Shown in pieces: positions 1 through 5,779 of a stretch of DNA of 12,330 nucleotides. The DNA lies in assembly GCA_021371965.1 (NCBI GenBank), contig JAJFVE010000133.1:1-12330 (forward strand), read 5' to 3'. Position numbers and translations under genes: made by a program. The stretch comes from Planctomycetaceae bacterium (GTDB lineage: Bacteria > Planctomycetota > Phycisphaerae > SM23-33). Under the pieces are notes generated by a model. It was not told the DNA's origin, did not search any database, and saw only the letters and a list, made by a program, of their open reading frames with translations. The first letter of the stretch is position 1. Every line of letters starts with the position of its first letter.

Positions 1-1
1 C

Positions 2-271
2 GCCGAGATCATCGGCGCCGCCGAGACCACCATGGGCGTGCAGTATCTGGCCAAGGGCCTGGCGCGGTTCGGCTCGAGCGGGGCGGCCATTCTGAAGGAC
101 GGCAAGCTGATCGGCATTCAGTCCAACGCCTACACGGCCAATTGCGAACTGGGCGAGATGCCCTTGGGCCACTTCTCGTTTGCCCCTGTCTGGCGGGCAA
201 TGGTCGAGAAAGTCATCGAGGCCGACAAGAAGCAGCAGATCCAAACCTCCCGGCCCATTCGGGCTCAATAG
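2..271 (+). CDS. 3' end of a possible trypsin-like serine protease (partial)
   Basis: This is the last 89 codons of an open frame that enters from the left edge and stops at TAG 269-271. An internal ATG lies at 32, but the frame is open upstream of it and no Shine-Dalgarno (SD) sequence precedes it, so I treat the gene as truncated by the window. The only family hint is a FGSSGAAIL segment followed by DGKLIGIQS. This resembles the G-x-S-G nucleophile loop and following beta strand (GxSGxPVxxxxGxxIGI) of trypsin/HtrA-type peptidases. The C-terminal tail is charged and lysine-rich. The catalytic His and Asp would lie upstream of the window and cannot be checked, so function is tentative. The next gene has its own promoter in the 74-bp gap. 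Confidence 0.45.
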   Translation, partial: AEIIGAAETTMGVQYLAKGLARFGSSGAAILKDGKLIGIQSNAYTANCELGEMPLGHFSFAPVWRAMVEKVIEADKKQQIQTSRPIRAQ

Positions 272-286
272 CGATGGGGCGCGTTC

Positions 287-315
287 TTGCCCGCCGCGCC
301 TTCAGCCACTACAAT
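287..315 (+). promoter_or_regulatory. Sigma70-type promoter upstream of the TPR-like gene
   Basis: A TTGCCC hexamer at 287-292 is separated by exactly 17 bases from TACAAT at 310-315. Both match the -35 (TTGACA) and -10 (TATAAT) consensus well. It sits in the gap between the preceding stop and the ATG at 346, which implies a short leader of about 24 nt carrying the GAAAGG ribosome binding site. Confidence 0.6.
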
Positions 316-345
316 ACTTTGGCCGCATCCAGCGAAAGGTCTTCT

Positions 346-1335
346 ATGTCTGGCCGGACGAAACCTCTTCCAAGCATGTTCCTGATTTTGGCTCTCGGCG
401 CGCTCTGTGGCGTCTCATGGGCGGCGTGCCCGTGCGCCGCTCCCAAGAAAAAGAAGAAGGACCCTGCACCGGCCACGGCTCAGCCCGCGCCGGCCACAAT
501 CGACCCCGACACGGTGCTGGCGCAGCGGATTGACGCGCGGCTGGAATCGGCGCGCAAACAAATCGCCGACGGGTCATGGCAGCAGGTGTGCCTGGGCCTG
601 CCGCCGCTGCTCAAGGTCGTCAAGAAGGATCCGCAGCGCAAGGAGATCGAGAAGCTGCTGGCGCAAGCAGATGCCGAAGGCGCCGAGCGCGTCAAGAACG
701 CCGACAAGCTCTATGCGGAAAAGAAATACTCCGAGGCTCTTAAGGCATATCGCAATATCCTCGCCACCTTCGGCCAGCGCAAGTGCGCTGTGGAGGCCCA
801 GACCGCTCTGGACAAGGCCGAAAAAGACCCTGCCCTCGCCGCGGCGCTGCGGGCGGCCAAGGCCCAGGACCTGGACGAGCAGGTGACGGCGGTAATTACC
901 GCCGACATGAAGGCTAGGAACCTGTCTGCTCCGGCGACCAAACCCTCGCCCACCGAAGAGGGCTCGCTCATCATCGACCCGGACCTGCGATTCGATTACA
1001 TCAAGAATCTCACCCCCGAGGCCGCCTGCCAGGCAGTCCAGACGCTCCAGACGCTGGCCGCGCAGTTCCCCCAGACCCCGGCCGGCAAGCAGGCGATCTC
1101 GGACCTGGCGCTGGTCAACTATGACCGGGATCTACAGACGAGGCTCAAAGCCGCCATGAAAGACGCCTCGGGCAAGAGGATTCTGGCGATGGCGCGGCAG
1201 TACGAACAAGCCGGTCGCGACGACGTTGCGATGGAGAAGTACCGCGAGTTTCTTAAGGGCAATCCCCAGGCGGACGAATCGCAGGACGTGGCGAAGCGAA
1301 TCGAAGCCCTCGAAAATAGGGTTCATCCGGAATGA
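346..1335 (+). CDS. Exported TPR-like repeat protein, function unknown
   Basis: The protein is 329 aa starting at ATG 346, which has GAAAGG about 8 nt upstream. The frame is open back to 142, but the promoter at 287-315 and the SD favour 346. A second ATG at 376 would begin right at the hydrophobic stretch. Residues 11-27 form a signal-peptide core (FLILALGAL...) with likely cleavage near AWA/ACPC; C28 could be a lipoprotein cysteine, but the lipobox is not canonical. A lysine-rich (KKKKK, 34-38) and Ala/Pro linker follows to about residue 50. The rest is mostly helical. It has two TPR-like helix pairs: one around 117-150 (ADKLYAEKKYSEALKAYRNI) and one around 287-315 (ARQYEQAGRDDVAMEKYREF). 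This type usually acts as a periplasmic scaffold or tally-type TPR protein; no catalytic motif is visible. It converges on the histidine kinase gene. Confidence 0.8.
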   Translation: MSGRTKPLPSMFLILALGALCGVSWAACPCAAPKKKKKDPAPATAQPAPATIDPDTVLAQRIDARLESARKQIADGSWQQVCLGLPPLLKVVKKDPQRKEIEKLLAQADAEGAERVKNADKLYAEKKYSEALKAYRNILATFGQRKCAVEAQTALDKAEKDPALAAALRAAKAQDLDEQVTAVITADMKARNLSAPATKPSPTEEGSLIIDPDLRFDYIKNLTPEAACQAVQTLQTLAAQFPQTPAGKQAISDLALVNYDRDLQTRLKAAMKDASGKRILAMARQYEQAGRDDVAMEKYREFLKGNPQADESQDVAKRIEALENRVHPE

Positions 1336-1415
1336 GCGTGCGCAGGGGTTGAAAGAACGTGGTCCCACTCGGTCCACAGCCAGCCCAACTCACAACTCGC
1401 CACTGGCCCCAGGCG

Positions 1416-2177
1416 TCATTGATTGAGAGTCAAGGTGAATGACGCGCCGGCGCCGGGCGTGCTTTGAGCCTGGATCGTTCCGCCGGCGGCGGTGACGATC
1501 TCGCGGCAGACGGCCAGGCCCAGGCCGTTGCCTTGCGAGCCGTCGGGACGCTGACCGGTGGTGAAGAACGGCTCGAAAATCTGCGGCAGGTTTTCGGCCG
1601 CGATCCCCGGGCCGTTGTCGGACACCTGCACGACGGTCTGTCTGCCCCGTGCGGCGGCCTTGATCTCGATGCGGCGCGGACCCTTGCAGCCCAGCAGCGC
1701 TGTGCGGGCGTTCATCAGCAGATTCAGCAGCACCTGGTGCAGTTCCACCGGCCGCGCCAGCGCCGTCAGGCCTTCGGGAATCTCCACCGCCAGTTCGATG
1801 CGGTCCTTGGCCGGGTCGCGGGCCATCGCCGCAAGCACGTCCTGCACCGCCTGGCGCACGTTCACGTGCGAAGCCTCGGCAGCGCCCGTGCCGCTGATGC
1901 CCAGAATCGCCTGGCAGATTTCGGCCGCCCGCGCGCCGCCGCTGGCGGCATGCGAGAGGGCCTTGTCCGTCAGGGCAGGGTTCTTTTTGGCCAGCGTGGC
2001 ATAATTAAGGATGGGCGTGAGAATGTTGTTGAACTCGTGGGCGACCATCGCCGCGACGGTTCCGATCGTCGCCAGGCGCTGGGCGTGACGCAACTGGTTG
2101 GTCAGCGCCTGAACCTGCGCCTCCAGGCGGGCCACCTTCTCGGGGTGCGAATCTTTGCTTGCAGAAATAGCGGACAC
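1416..2177 (-). CDS. Soluble sensor histidine kinase (HisKA-HATPase_c)
   Basis: The protein is 253 aa from a GTG start at 2177, with AAGGA about 9 nt upstream. The frame stays open far upstream (to 2621), but that part is antisense to another gene, is Arg/Pro-rich and has no usable SD. Order of elements: a coiled coil at about 11-35; H-box VAHEFNN with phospho-acceptor H47; N-box LLNLLMNA (about 150-157); G1 DNGPG (187-191); F-box FEPFF (201-205); G2 GNGLGLA (216-222). This is a complete transmitter core. There is no transmembrane helix, PAS, GAF or HAMP, so it should be cytosolic. It would sense through the short coiled coil or through a partner. No response regulator is in view, so it is an orphan here. 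The family autophosphorylates on His and passes phosphate to a receiver Asp. Confidence 0.88.
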   Translation of the reverse strand: MSAISASKDSHPEKVARLEAQVQALTNQLRHAQRLATIGTVAAMVAHEFNNILTPILNYATLAKKNPALTDKALSHAASGGARAAEICQAILGISGTGAAEASHVNVRQAVQDVLAAMARDPAKDRIELAVEIPEGLTALARPVELHQVLLNLLMNARTALLGCKGPRRIEIKAAARGRQTVVQVSDNGPGIAAENLPQIFEPFFTTGQRPDGSQGNGLGLAVCREIVTAAGGTIQAQSTPGAGASFTLTLNQ

Positions 2178-2299
2178 TCCGGCGAATCCTTTTTGCGACG
2201 CGGCTTCACCTTCGGCCGGCGCTTCCGTCGGCCGTACAAATGCTCTATTATGTCTATCGGATTTTGCACGCGGTTTCCTTGAAGGAAGGCATCTTGACG

Positions 2300-2593
2300 A
2301 TGAATTCCGGGGCTCAACTGGACGCACTGGTGGAACTGGCCGAAAGCCTCGATATCGCCGTGCGCTGTATCGCCGGGCGCCCCGGCGACGGCGCCTCGGC
2401 CGGCGACCTGGTCTGCCTGAAGGGAAAGCTCGTGCTCTTCCTGGACTCGACCGCTCCGCCGGCCGAGCAGGCCGCCGCCTTGGCCGGCGCCCTGGCAGGC
2501 CGAAAAGAACTCCAGGACCGCTTCCTGACCCCGGCCCTGCGCGAGGCCCTGGACCGTGCCGCGGCGGCCAAATGCACCGCCGGGCCCGAATGA
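2300..2593 (+). CDS. Small protein of unknown function (97 aa)
   Basis: The start is ATG 2300 with a strong GAAGGAAGG SD at 2281-2289. An in-frame ATG at 2240 has no SD and is less likely. I do not recognise the family. The sequence is acidic-to-neutral and has two helical parts flanking a hydrophobic strand-like segment (LKGKLVLFLD, about 40-49). Helix-rich LALAGAL and LREALDRAAAA stretches follow. There is no signal peptide, no transmembrane helix and no obvious metal site (Cys23, Cys39 and Cys92 are scattered). It lies 12 bp upstream of the membrane-protein gene on the same strand, so the two are probably co-transcribed. It is divergent from the histidine kinase, with a 122-bp gap between the start codons. 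Confidence 0.75.
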   Translation: MNSGAQLDALVELAESLDIAVRCIAGRPGDGASAGDLVCLKGKLVLFLDSTAPPAEQAAALAGALAGRKELQDRFLTPALREALDRAAAAKCTAGPE

Positions 2594-2605
2594 AGAAATG
2601 ACCGC

Positions 2606-3421
2606 ATGGCGATATTGTCACTGATCAATCCGCGGCGGCTGTTCGACCGATCGGGTCACGACCTGCTCGTCTTGGACGACGCCCGCCTCGCCGCTCAGCC
2701 GCCGGAGCGGTTTGCCCACGCCGGGTTCTCGTTGATGCTCGCGGCCGTCCTCTGGGGCGCCGCCGCCTCGTGGCTCTGGGGGGCCGCATGGAAGCTCTTT
2801 GGCGGGGTGGGCACCTCGGAACTGGCCATGCCCGCGGCCGTCACCGCTGGGGCCATCGTCCTGTGGCCGCTGCGGCGGTCGCTGGCGGCGCTGGTGGAAA
2901 CATTCTGCGGACGCGACCCTGCGGTGCGGGCCGTGGGCGCCGCGGCGCTGATGGTGCTGCTGTTTGCGGCGATGTTCCACCTCAAGGCTGACTGGTCGCG
3001 TGGCGAATGGGCGCTGTGGCAGCCGATCGCCGGCATCCGCCCGCAGTGCAAAATCTACCGCGTGCTGATCCTCATGCCGCTGTGGGGCTGCTGGTCGATG
3101 CTGGCCGCGTGCCAGTTCTGCAAGAAGCCCGAGTCGGTCCCCGCCTTTATGACCGCGTTTGCCCGCTCGTGCGGGGCCGGAGCGGCGGCCTTGTGGCTGG
3201 CGGTCGCTCTGGCCGTCTCGATGGGCTATTACGGATACATGGGCGAGGGCGCTCAACTGACCATGGCCGGCGTCACCATCGCCACTGCCCTGGCGGGCAG
3301 CCTGGCCCTGTGCCGCGCCGACGGCGGGCTCGGCCGCCGCGCCCTGCTGGCGGCAAACGCCCTGACGCAACTGGTGCACCTGCTGACGTTCGTGGCGCTG
3401 CAAAACCTTGCCAATGCGTGA
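2606..3421 (+). CDS. Integral membrane protein of unknown function
   Basis: The protein is 271 aa from ATG 2606, with only a weak SD (GAAGAAA), consistent with translational coupling to the 97-aa gene 12 bp upstream. A soluble N-terminus of about 37 residues contains SGHDLLVLDDARLAAQPPERF. About seven hydrophobic segments follow, near residues 38-58, 74-92, 108-125, 151-170, 179-200, 210-227 and 240-263. A Cys/Lys motif (CQFCKKPE, about 169-176) lies in the loop after the fourth helix. No transporter, peptidase or enzyme signature is evident and I do not recognise the family. Its 3' end contains the ribH promoter. Confidence 0.78.
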   Translation: MAILSLINPRRLFDRSGHDLLVLDDARLAAQPPERFAHAGFSLMLAAVLWGAAASWLWGAAWKLFGGVGTSELAMPAAVTAGAIVLWPLRRSLAALVETFCGRDPAVRAVGAAALMVLLFAAMFHLKADWSRGEWALWQPIAGIRPQCKIYRVLILMPLWGCWSMLAACQFCKKPESVPAFMTAFARSCGAGAAALWLAVALAVSMGYYGYMGEGAQLTMAGVTIATALAGSLALCRADGGLGRRALLAANALTQLVHLLTFVALQNLANA

Positions 3422-3436
3422 GAACGGGCGTATAGT
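3408..3436 (+). promoter_or_regulatory. Sigma70-type promoter for ribH-nusB
   Basis: TTGCCA (3408-3413) is followed by a 17-base spacer and TATAGT (3431-3436). The -35 box lies within the last codons of the membrane-protein gene. Initiation about 7 bases after the -10 would leave a leader of about 30 nt carrying the AAGGAG SD (3459-3464) of ribH. No FMN riboswitch is visible in this short leader. Confidence 0.65.
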
Positions 3437-3472
3437 ACGTCACACGCTTAAGATGTCCCAAGGAGCCCTGGC

Positions 3473-3961
3473 ATGAACGTGTATCAAGGCAATCTGGTGG
3501 CGCCGGCCGGCGCCAAGTTCGCGATCGTCGTCAGCCGCTTCAACGAGTTCGTCACCGGCAAGCTGCTGGAAGGCTGCCTCGACGGCCTCGTGCGCCACGA
3601 CGTGAAGGACGACGATATCGACGTGGTCTGGTCGCCCGGGGCCTTCGAGATCCCCGTGCTGGCCCAGCAGCTTGCGGCCACCAAGCGATACGCCGCCGTG
3701 ATCTGCCTCGGGGCCGTCATCCGCGGCGGGACGGATCATTATCAGTACGTCGCCTCGGAAGTCGCCAAGGGCGTGGCGATGGCCTCGATGAGCACCTCGG
3801 TGCCGTGCATCTTCGGCGTCCTGACGTGCGACACGGTCGAGCAGGCCGTCGATCGCGCCGGCGCCAAGAGCGGCAACAAGGGCTCCGCAGCCGCCGCAGC
3901 CGCTTTGGAAATGGCCAATCTTATCAGCCAGTTGCCCACCGCCGGCAAGCGGGGCAAGTGA
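3473..3961 (+). CDS. ribH: 6,7-dimethyl-8-ribityllumazine synthase
   Basis: RibH condenses 5-amino-6-ribitylamino-uracil with 3,4-dihydroxy-2-butanone 4-phosphate to give 6,7-dimethyl-8-ribityllumazine, the penultimate step of riboflavin synthesis. The 162-aa length is normal for the family. Signatures: SRFNE (21-25) with ring-stacking F23; GAFEIP (56-61); [14 protein letters not shown] (80-93) with the catalytic-type H89 and phosphate-site region; FGVLT (114-118); and [11 protein letters not shown] (127-137) with phosphate-binding R128. A small variation is GTDHY where GTPHF/GTPHY is usual. The start ATG has AAGGAG 8 nt upstream. It sits 4 bp before nusB, a common ribH-nusB arrangement. Confidence 0.97.
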   Translation: MNVYQGNLVAPAGAKFAIVVSRFNEFVTGKLLEGCLDGLVRHDVKDDDIDVVWSPGAFEIPVLAQQLAATKRYAAVICLGAVIRGGTDHYQYVASEVAKGVAMASMSTSVPCIFGVLTCDTVEQAVDRAGAKSGNKGSAAAAAALEMANLISQLPTAGKRGK

Positions 3962-3965
3962 CGCT

Positions 3966-4385
3966 GTGATAGCCCGCCATCGCGCAAGACGCCTGGCCCT
4001 GCAGGGGCTCTGCTGCCTCGACGTGCAGGGGCCTGCGGCGCGCCCGAACCTCAGGGAATTCTTCGCCGATAGCGACGAAGACCCCGTCACGCGCAACGAG
4101 GCCGCCAAAATGCTCGACGTGGCGCTGCAGCGCCGCGACGAAGCCGACGCCATCATGACCCGCCACGCCAAGCACTGGGACCTGCAGCGCCTGGCGATGG
4201 TCGACCGAAACGTACTGCGCCTGACGATCGCCGAGATGCTCGACGGCCGCACGCCCGCCAAGGTCGCCATCACCGAAGGCATCAAGCTGGCCCAGGAATT
4301 TTCCACCGCCGAAAGCCCGAGATTCATCAACGGGATACTCGATGCCGTGGCGAGGGAACTGGGCGGAGAGAAACAAGAAGAATAG
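3966..4385 (+). CDS. nusB: Transcription antitermination factor NusB
   Basis: NusB binds boxA RNA together with NusE (ribosomal protein S10) in rRNA antitermination complexes. The protein is 139 aa, a typical length. It starts at GTG 3966, only 4 nt after the ribH stop, which suggests translational coupling; no strong SD of its own is seen. Family marks are the N-terminal RRLALQGL (8-15), WDLQRLAMVDRNVLRL (71-86) and the C-terminal FSTAESPRFINGILDAV (112-128). The stop codon TAG (4383-4385) overlaps the first bases of the inverted repeat that fills the gap to ftsY. Confidence 0.96.
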   Translation: MIARHRARRLALQGLCCLDVQGPAARPNLREFFADSDEDPVTRNEAAKMLDVALQRRDEADAIMTRHAKHWDLQRLAMVDRNVLRLTIAEMLDGRTPAKVAITEGIKLAQEFSTAESPRFINGILDAVARELGGEKQEE

Positions 4386-4485
4386 ATCCTAGATCCTAGG
4401 TCCTAGATCCTAGGGAAGACGGGAACCTGGGATCGCGATCAGTATCGAACACCTAGGACCTAGGACCTAGGATCGAGGATCTGTT
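4381..4485. repeat. Heptamer-built long inverted repeat between nusB and ftsY (possible terminator)
   Basis: The left arm 4381-4414 pairs with the right arm 4452-4485: 34 positions with two mismatches (4391/4475 and 4407/4459) and one G-U pair. The 37-nt loop contains a perfect 10-bp palindrome GATCGCGATC (4431-4440). Each arm is a run of 7-bp units. The left arm has GATCCTA, GATCCTA, GGTCCTA, GATCCTA from 4385; the right arm has three ACCTAGG units (4451-4471) and a drifted ATCGAGG. The right arm runs into TTTT (4484-4487), so the transcript would form a very stable hairpin followed by a short U-run. This could end or attenuate ribH-nusB transcription before ftsY. The left arm includes the nusB stop codon. 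Confidence 0.8.
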
Positions 4486-4506
4486 TTACGATCGAGGATC
4501 TGTTTT
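4471..4506 (+). repeat. 17-bp direct repeat carrying the ftsY ribosome binding site
   Basis: The 17-base sequence starting GATCGAGGATC and ending TGTTTT occurs at 4471-4487 and again at 4490-4506 (period 19). The second copy contains GAGGA (4494-4498), 7 nt before the TTG start of ftsY, and its T-run is continuous with that start codon. The ftsY translation signal therefore appears to be made from repeat sequence. Confidence 0.75.
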
Positions 4507-5423
4507 TGGCCCTATTCAGAAAAGCAATCGAGAAGCTCGCCGCCGGCCTCGCCCGGACGCGGCAGAAATTCGTCGGCTCGCTCAAGTCGCTGCTGACGGG
4601 GCGCAAGCTTGACCAGACGTTGCTGGACGATATCGAGGCCGAGCTCATCCAGGCCGACATCGGCGTCGCGGCGGCCACCAAGATCTGCTCCGACCTCGAA
4701 GCGGCCTTTAAGGACAAACGCATCGAGAAGGGCGACGACGCCATCGGGTTCCTCAAGGACGAGCTCAAGAAGTATTGGCCGCCGGCCGACCGCGCCGTGC
4801 GCATTGCGCCGCAGGGGCCCACGGTCGTCCTTGTCGCCGGCGTCAACGGAGCGGGCAAGACGACCTCCGTCGCCAAGCTCGCCTACCAGTTCAAGTCCGA
4901 GGGCAAGAAGGTCGTGCTGGCCGCGGCAGACACGTTCCGCGCCGCGGCCGTCGAGCAGCTGACGATCTGGGCGGGGCGCATCGGAGTCGAGATTGTTTCA
5001 GGCAAGGGAGCCGATCCAGCCGCCGTCGTTTTCGACGCCTGCGAGGCCGCCTTGGCCCGCGGGGCCGACATCCTGCTCGTCGACACAGCCGGGCGGCTCC
5101 ACACGCAGGACCACCTGATGCGCGAGTTGACGAAGATTCGCGACGTGGTGGCCCGCAAGATTCCCGGCGCCCCCCACGAGGTGCTCCTGGTGGTCGACGC
5201 CACGACCGGCCAGAACGCCATCAACCAGGCCAAGGTCTTCTCCAAGGCCATCGACGTGACGGGGATCTTCCTGGCAAAGCTGGACGGCACGGCCAAGGGC
5301 GGCATCGTGGTTGCCATCCGCGGCGAGGTCAACATCCCCGTAAAGTTCGTAGGCTTGGGGGAGACCTACGAAGACGTAGAGCCCTTCGACCCCGAGCAGT
5401 TCGTCGAGGCCCTCTTCGCCTGA
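4506..5423 (+). CDS. ftsY: Signal recognition particle receptor FtsY
   Basis: FtsY is the SRP receptor GTPase. It docks ribosome-SRP complexes at the inner membrane and, with Ffh, hands nascent membrane proteins to SecYEG. The protein is 305 aa. The TTG start at 4506 matches the usual FtsY N-terminus (short amphipathic LFRKAIEKLAAGLARTRQKF) and has GAGGA 7 nt upstream. The N domain spans about 15-95. G domain elements: GVNGAGKT P-loop (112-119), DTFRAAA (142-148), DTAGR (193-197), TTGQ (233-236) and AKLDGTAKGG (257-266), where TKLD is commoner. The C-terminal FVGLGE (281-286) is canonical. There is no long acidic A domain, as in many non-enteric bacteria. It follows nusB in the same direction, but the large inverted repeat may uncouple it from ribH-nusB. 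Confidence 0.97.
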   Translation: MALFRKAIEKLAAGLARTRQKFVGSLKSLLTGRKLDQTLLDDIEAELIQADIGVAAATKICSDLEAAFKDKRIEKGDDAIGFLKDELKKYWPPADRAVRIAPQGPTVVLVAGVNGAGKTTSVAKLAYQFKSEGKKVVLAAADTFRAAAVEQLTIWAGRIGVEIVSGKGADPAAVVFDACEAALARGADILLVDTAGRLHTQDHLMRELTKIRDVVARKIPGAPHEVLLVVDATTGQNAINQAKVFSKAIDVTGIFLAKLDGTAKGGIVVAIRGEVNIPVKFVGLGETYEDVEPFDPEQFVEALFA

Positions 5424-5431
5424 AACGCGTC

Positions 5432-5473
5432 GCGGGCGTCTCGCCCGCCCGCCGCGGGGGCATCTTGCCCTCG
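5432..5473. repeat. Tandem hairpins with TCT loops downstream of ftsY
   Basis: Two adjacent hairpins follow the ftsY stop. The first has arms GCGGGCG (5432-5438) and CGCCCGC (5442-5448), perfect over 7 bp with loop TCT. The second has arms GGGCA (5458-5462) and TGCCC (5466-5470), again with loop TCT. No T-run follows. Related text recurs in the leader of the GH95-like gene (10881-10900 and 10926-10938), so this looks like a dispersed intergenic repeat and may act as a terminator or mRNA-end stabiliser. Confidence 0.55.
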
Positions 5474-5516
5474 CTGGGGCGGTTGCGACTTTTGCACGCA
5501 CGAGGGCTTAACCCTC

Positions 5517-5548
5517 TTGACAGAACCAGCCGATAGAGTGATGATAAT
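5517..5548 (+). promoter_or_regulatory. Probable promoter for tRNA-Asn
   Basis: A perfect TTGACA lies at 5517-5522. GATAAT (5543-5548) is a good -10 but the spacer is 20; a 17-base spacer would use the weaker GATGAT (5540-5545). The placement about 35-65 bases before the tRNA is right for its promoter. Confidence 0.5.
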
Positions 5549-5550
5549 AC

Positions 5551-5571
5551 CTTCCGGCCCGAGGCCGGAAG
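5551..5571. repeat. Perfect 9-bp hairpin in the tRNA-Asn leader
   Basis: The arms CTTCCGGCC (5551-5559) and GGCCGGAAG (5563-5571) are exact reverse complements around a CGA loop. The hairpin sits between the putative -10 and the tRNA 5' end, so it would be in the 5' leader removed by RNase P, or overlap the transcription start. It may be another dispersed palindrome. Confidence 0.6.
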
Positions 5572-5581
5572 CTGACTACCT

Positions 5582-5653
5582 TCCCCGATAGCTCAATGGT
5601 AGAGCGAGCGGCTGTTAACCGCTAGGTTCTAGGTTCAAATCCTAGTCGGGGAG
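5582..5653 (+). tRNA. tRNA-Asn (anticodon GTT)
   Basis: The full cloverleaf is 72 nt. Acceptor TCCCCGA (5582-5588) pairs with TCGGGGA (5646-5652), with discriminator G 5653. The D-stem is GCTC/GAGC with loop AATGGTA. The anticodon stem AGCGG/CCGCT has loop CTGTTAA, giving anticodon GTT. The variable loop is AGGTT. The T-stem CTAGG/CCTAG has loop TTCAAAT. All stems pair perfectly. CCA is not encoded, so it must be added enzymatically. The 3' end runs directly into a REP-like palindrome that begins at the discriminator base. Confidence 0.96.
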
Positions 5654-5690
5654 TCCTTCGACTCGCTGCGCTCGCTCAGGACTACGTCCT
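5653..5690. repeat. REP-like palindromic element, copy 1 (abuts tRNA-Asn)
   Basis: The 30-nt element at 5653-5682 has ends GTCCT and AGGAC that pair (5653-5657 with 5678-5682). It contains the CTTCGACTCGCTGCGCTCGCTC core. The AGGAC end can alternatively pair with GTCCT at 5686-5690 around TAC, so two exclusive hairpins are possible. It matches copy 2 (5750-5779, opposite orientation) at 23 of 30 positions. From memory, palindromes of this type recur in many bacterial genomes, often near GIY-YIG genes. Confidence 0.7.
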
Positions 5691-5736
5691 TGAATAGTGG
5701 CGCCGGCTTGGTCGCAGGTGCATCTATTGAGCGGGA

Positions 5737-5779
5737 AGCGAGTCGAAGGATGCTGAGCGAACGAAGTGAGTCGAAGCAT
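5737..5779. repeat. REP-like palindromic element, copy 2 plus a partial third copy, inverted
   Basis: The 30-nt element 5750-5779 has pairing ends ATGCT and AGCAT and is the inverted counterpart of copy 1. Two of the end pairs changed together between copies (G-C to A-T, and C-G to G-C), so the stem appears conserved. Just before it, AGCGAGTCGAAGGA (5737-5750) is an exact 14-bp inverted match to copy 1 bases 5654-5667, a partial third copy. The ATG at 5750 and the N-terminal residues MLSERSESKH of the nuclease gene are translated from this element. Confidence 0.7.

Noticed and set aside
142..345. Upstream extension of the TPR-like gene
   Set aside because: It overlaps the previous gene in another frame and would place the signal peptide internally. 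The promoter at 287-315 lies within it.
1464..2282. 272-codon plus-strand open frame opposite the histidine kinase
   Set aside because: The minus strand encodes H, N, G1, F and G2 boxes in order. The plus frame has shadow composition and no recognisable domain.
2178..2621. N-terminal extension of the histidine kinase
   Set aside because: The frame is open but Arg/Pro-rich, antisense to a well-supported plus-strand gene, and lacks an SD. GTG 2177 has a good SD.
3437..3472. FMN riboswitch upstream of ribH
   Set aside because: The leader is only about 30 nt, too short for an RFN element, and no conserved RFN boxes are visible.
4385..4485. CRISPR array
   Set aside because: The units are 7 bp, contiguous and partly inverted, with no spacers of regular length and no cas genes.
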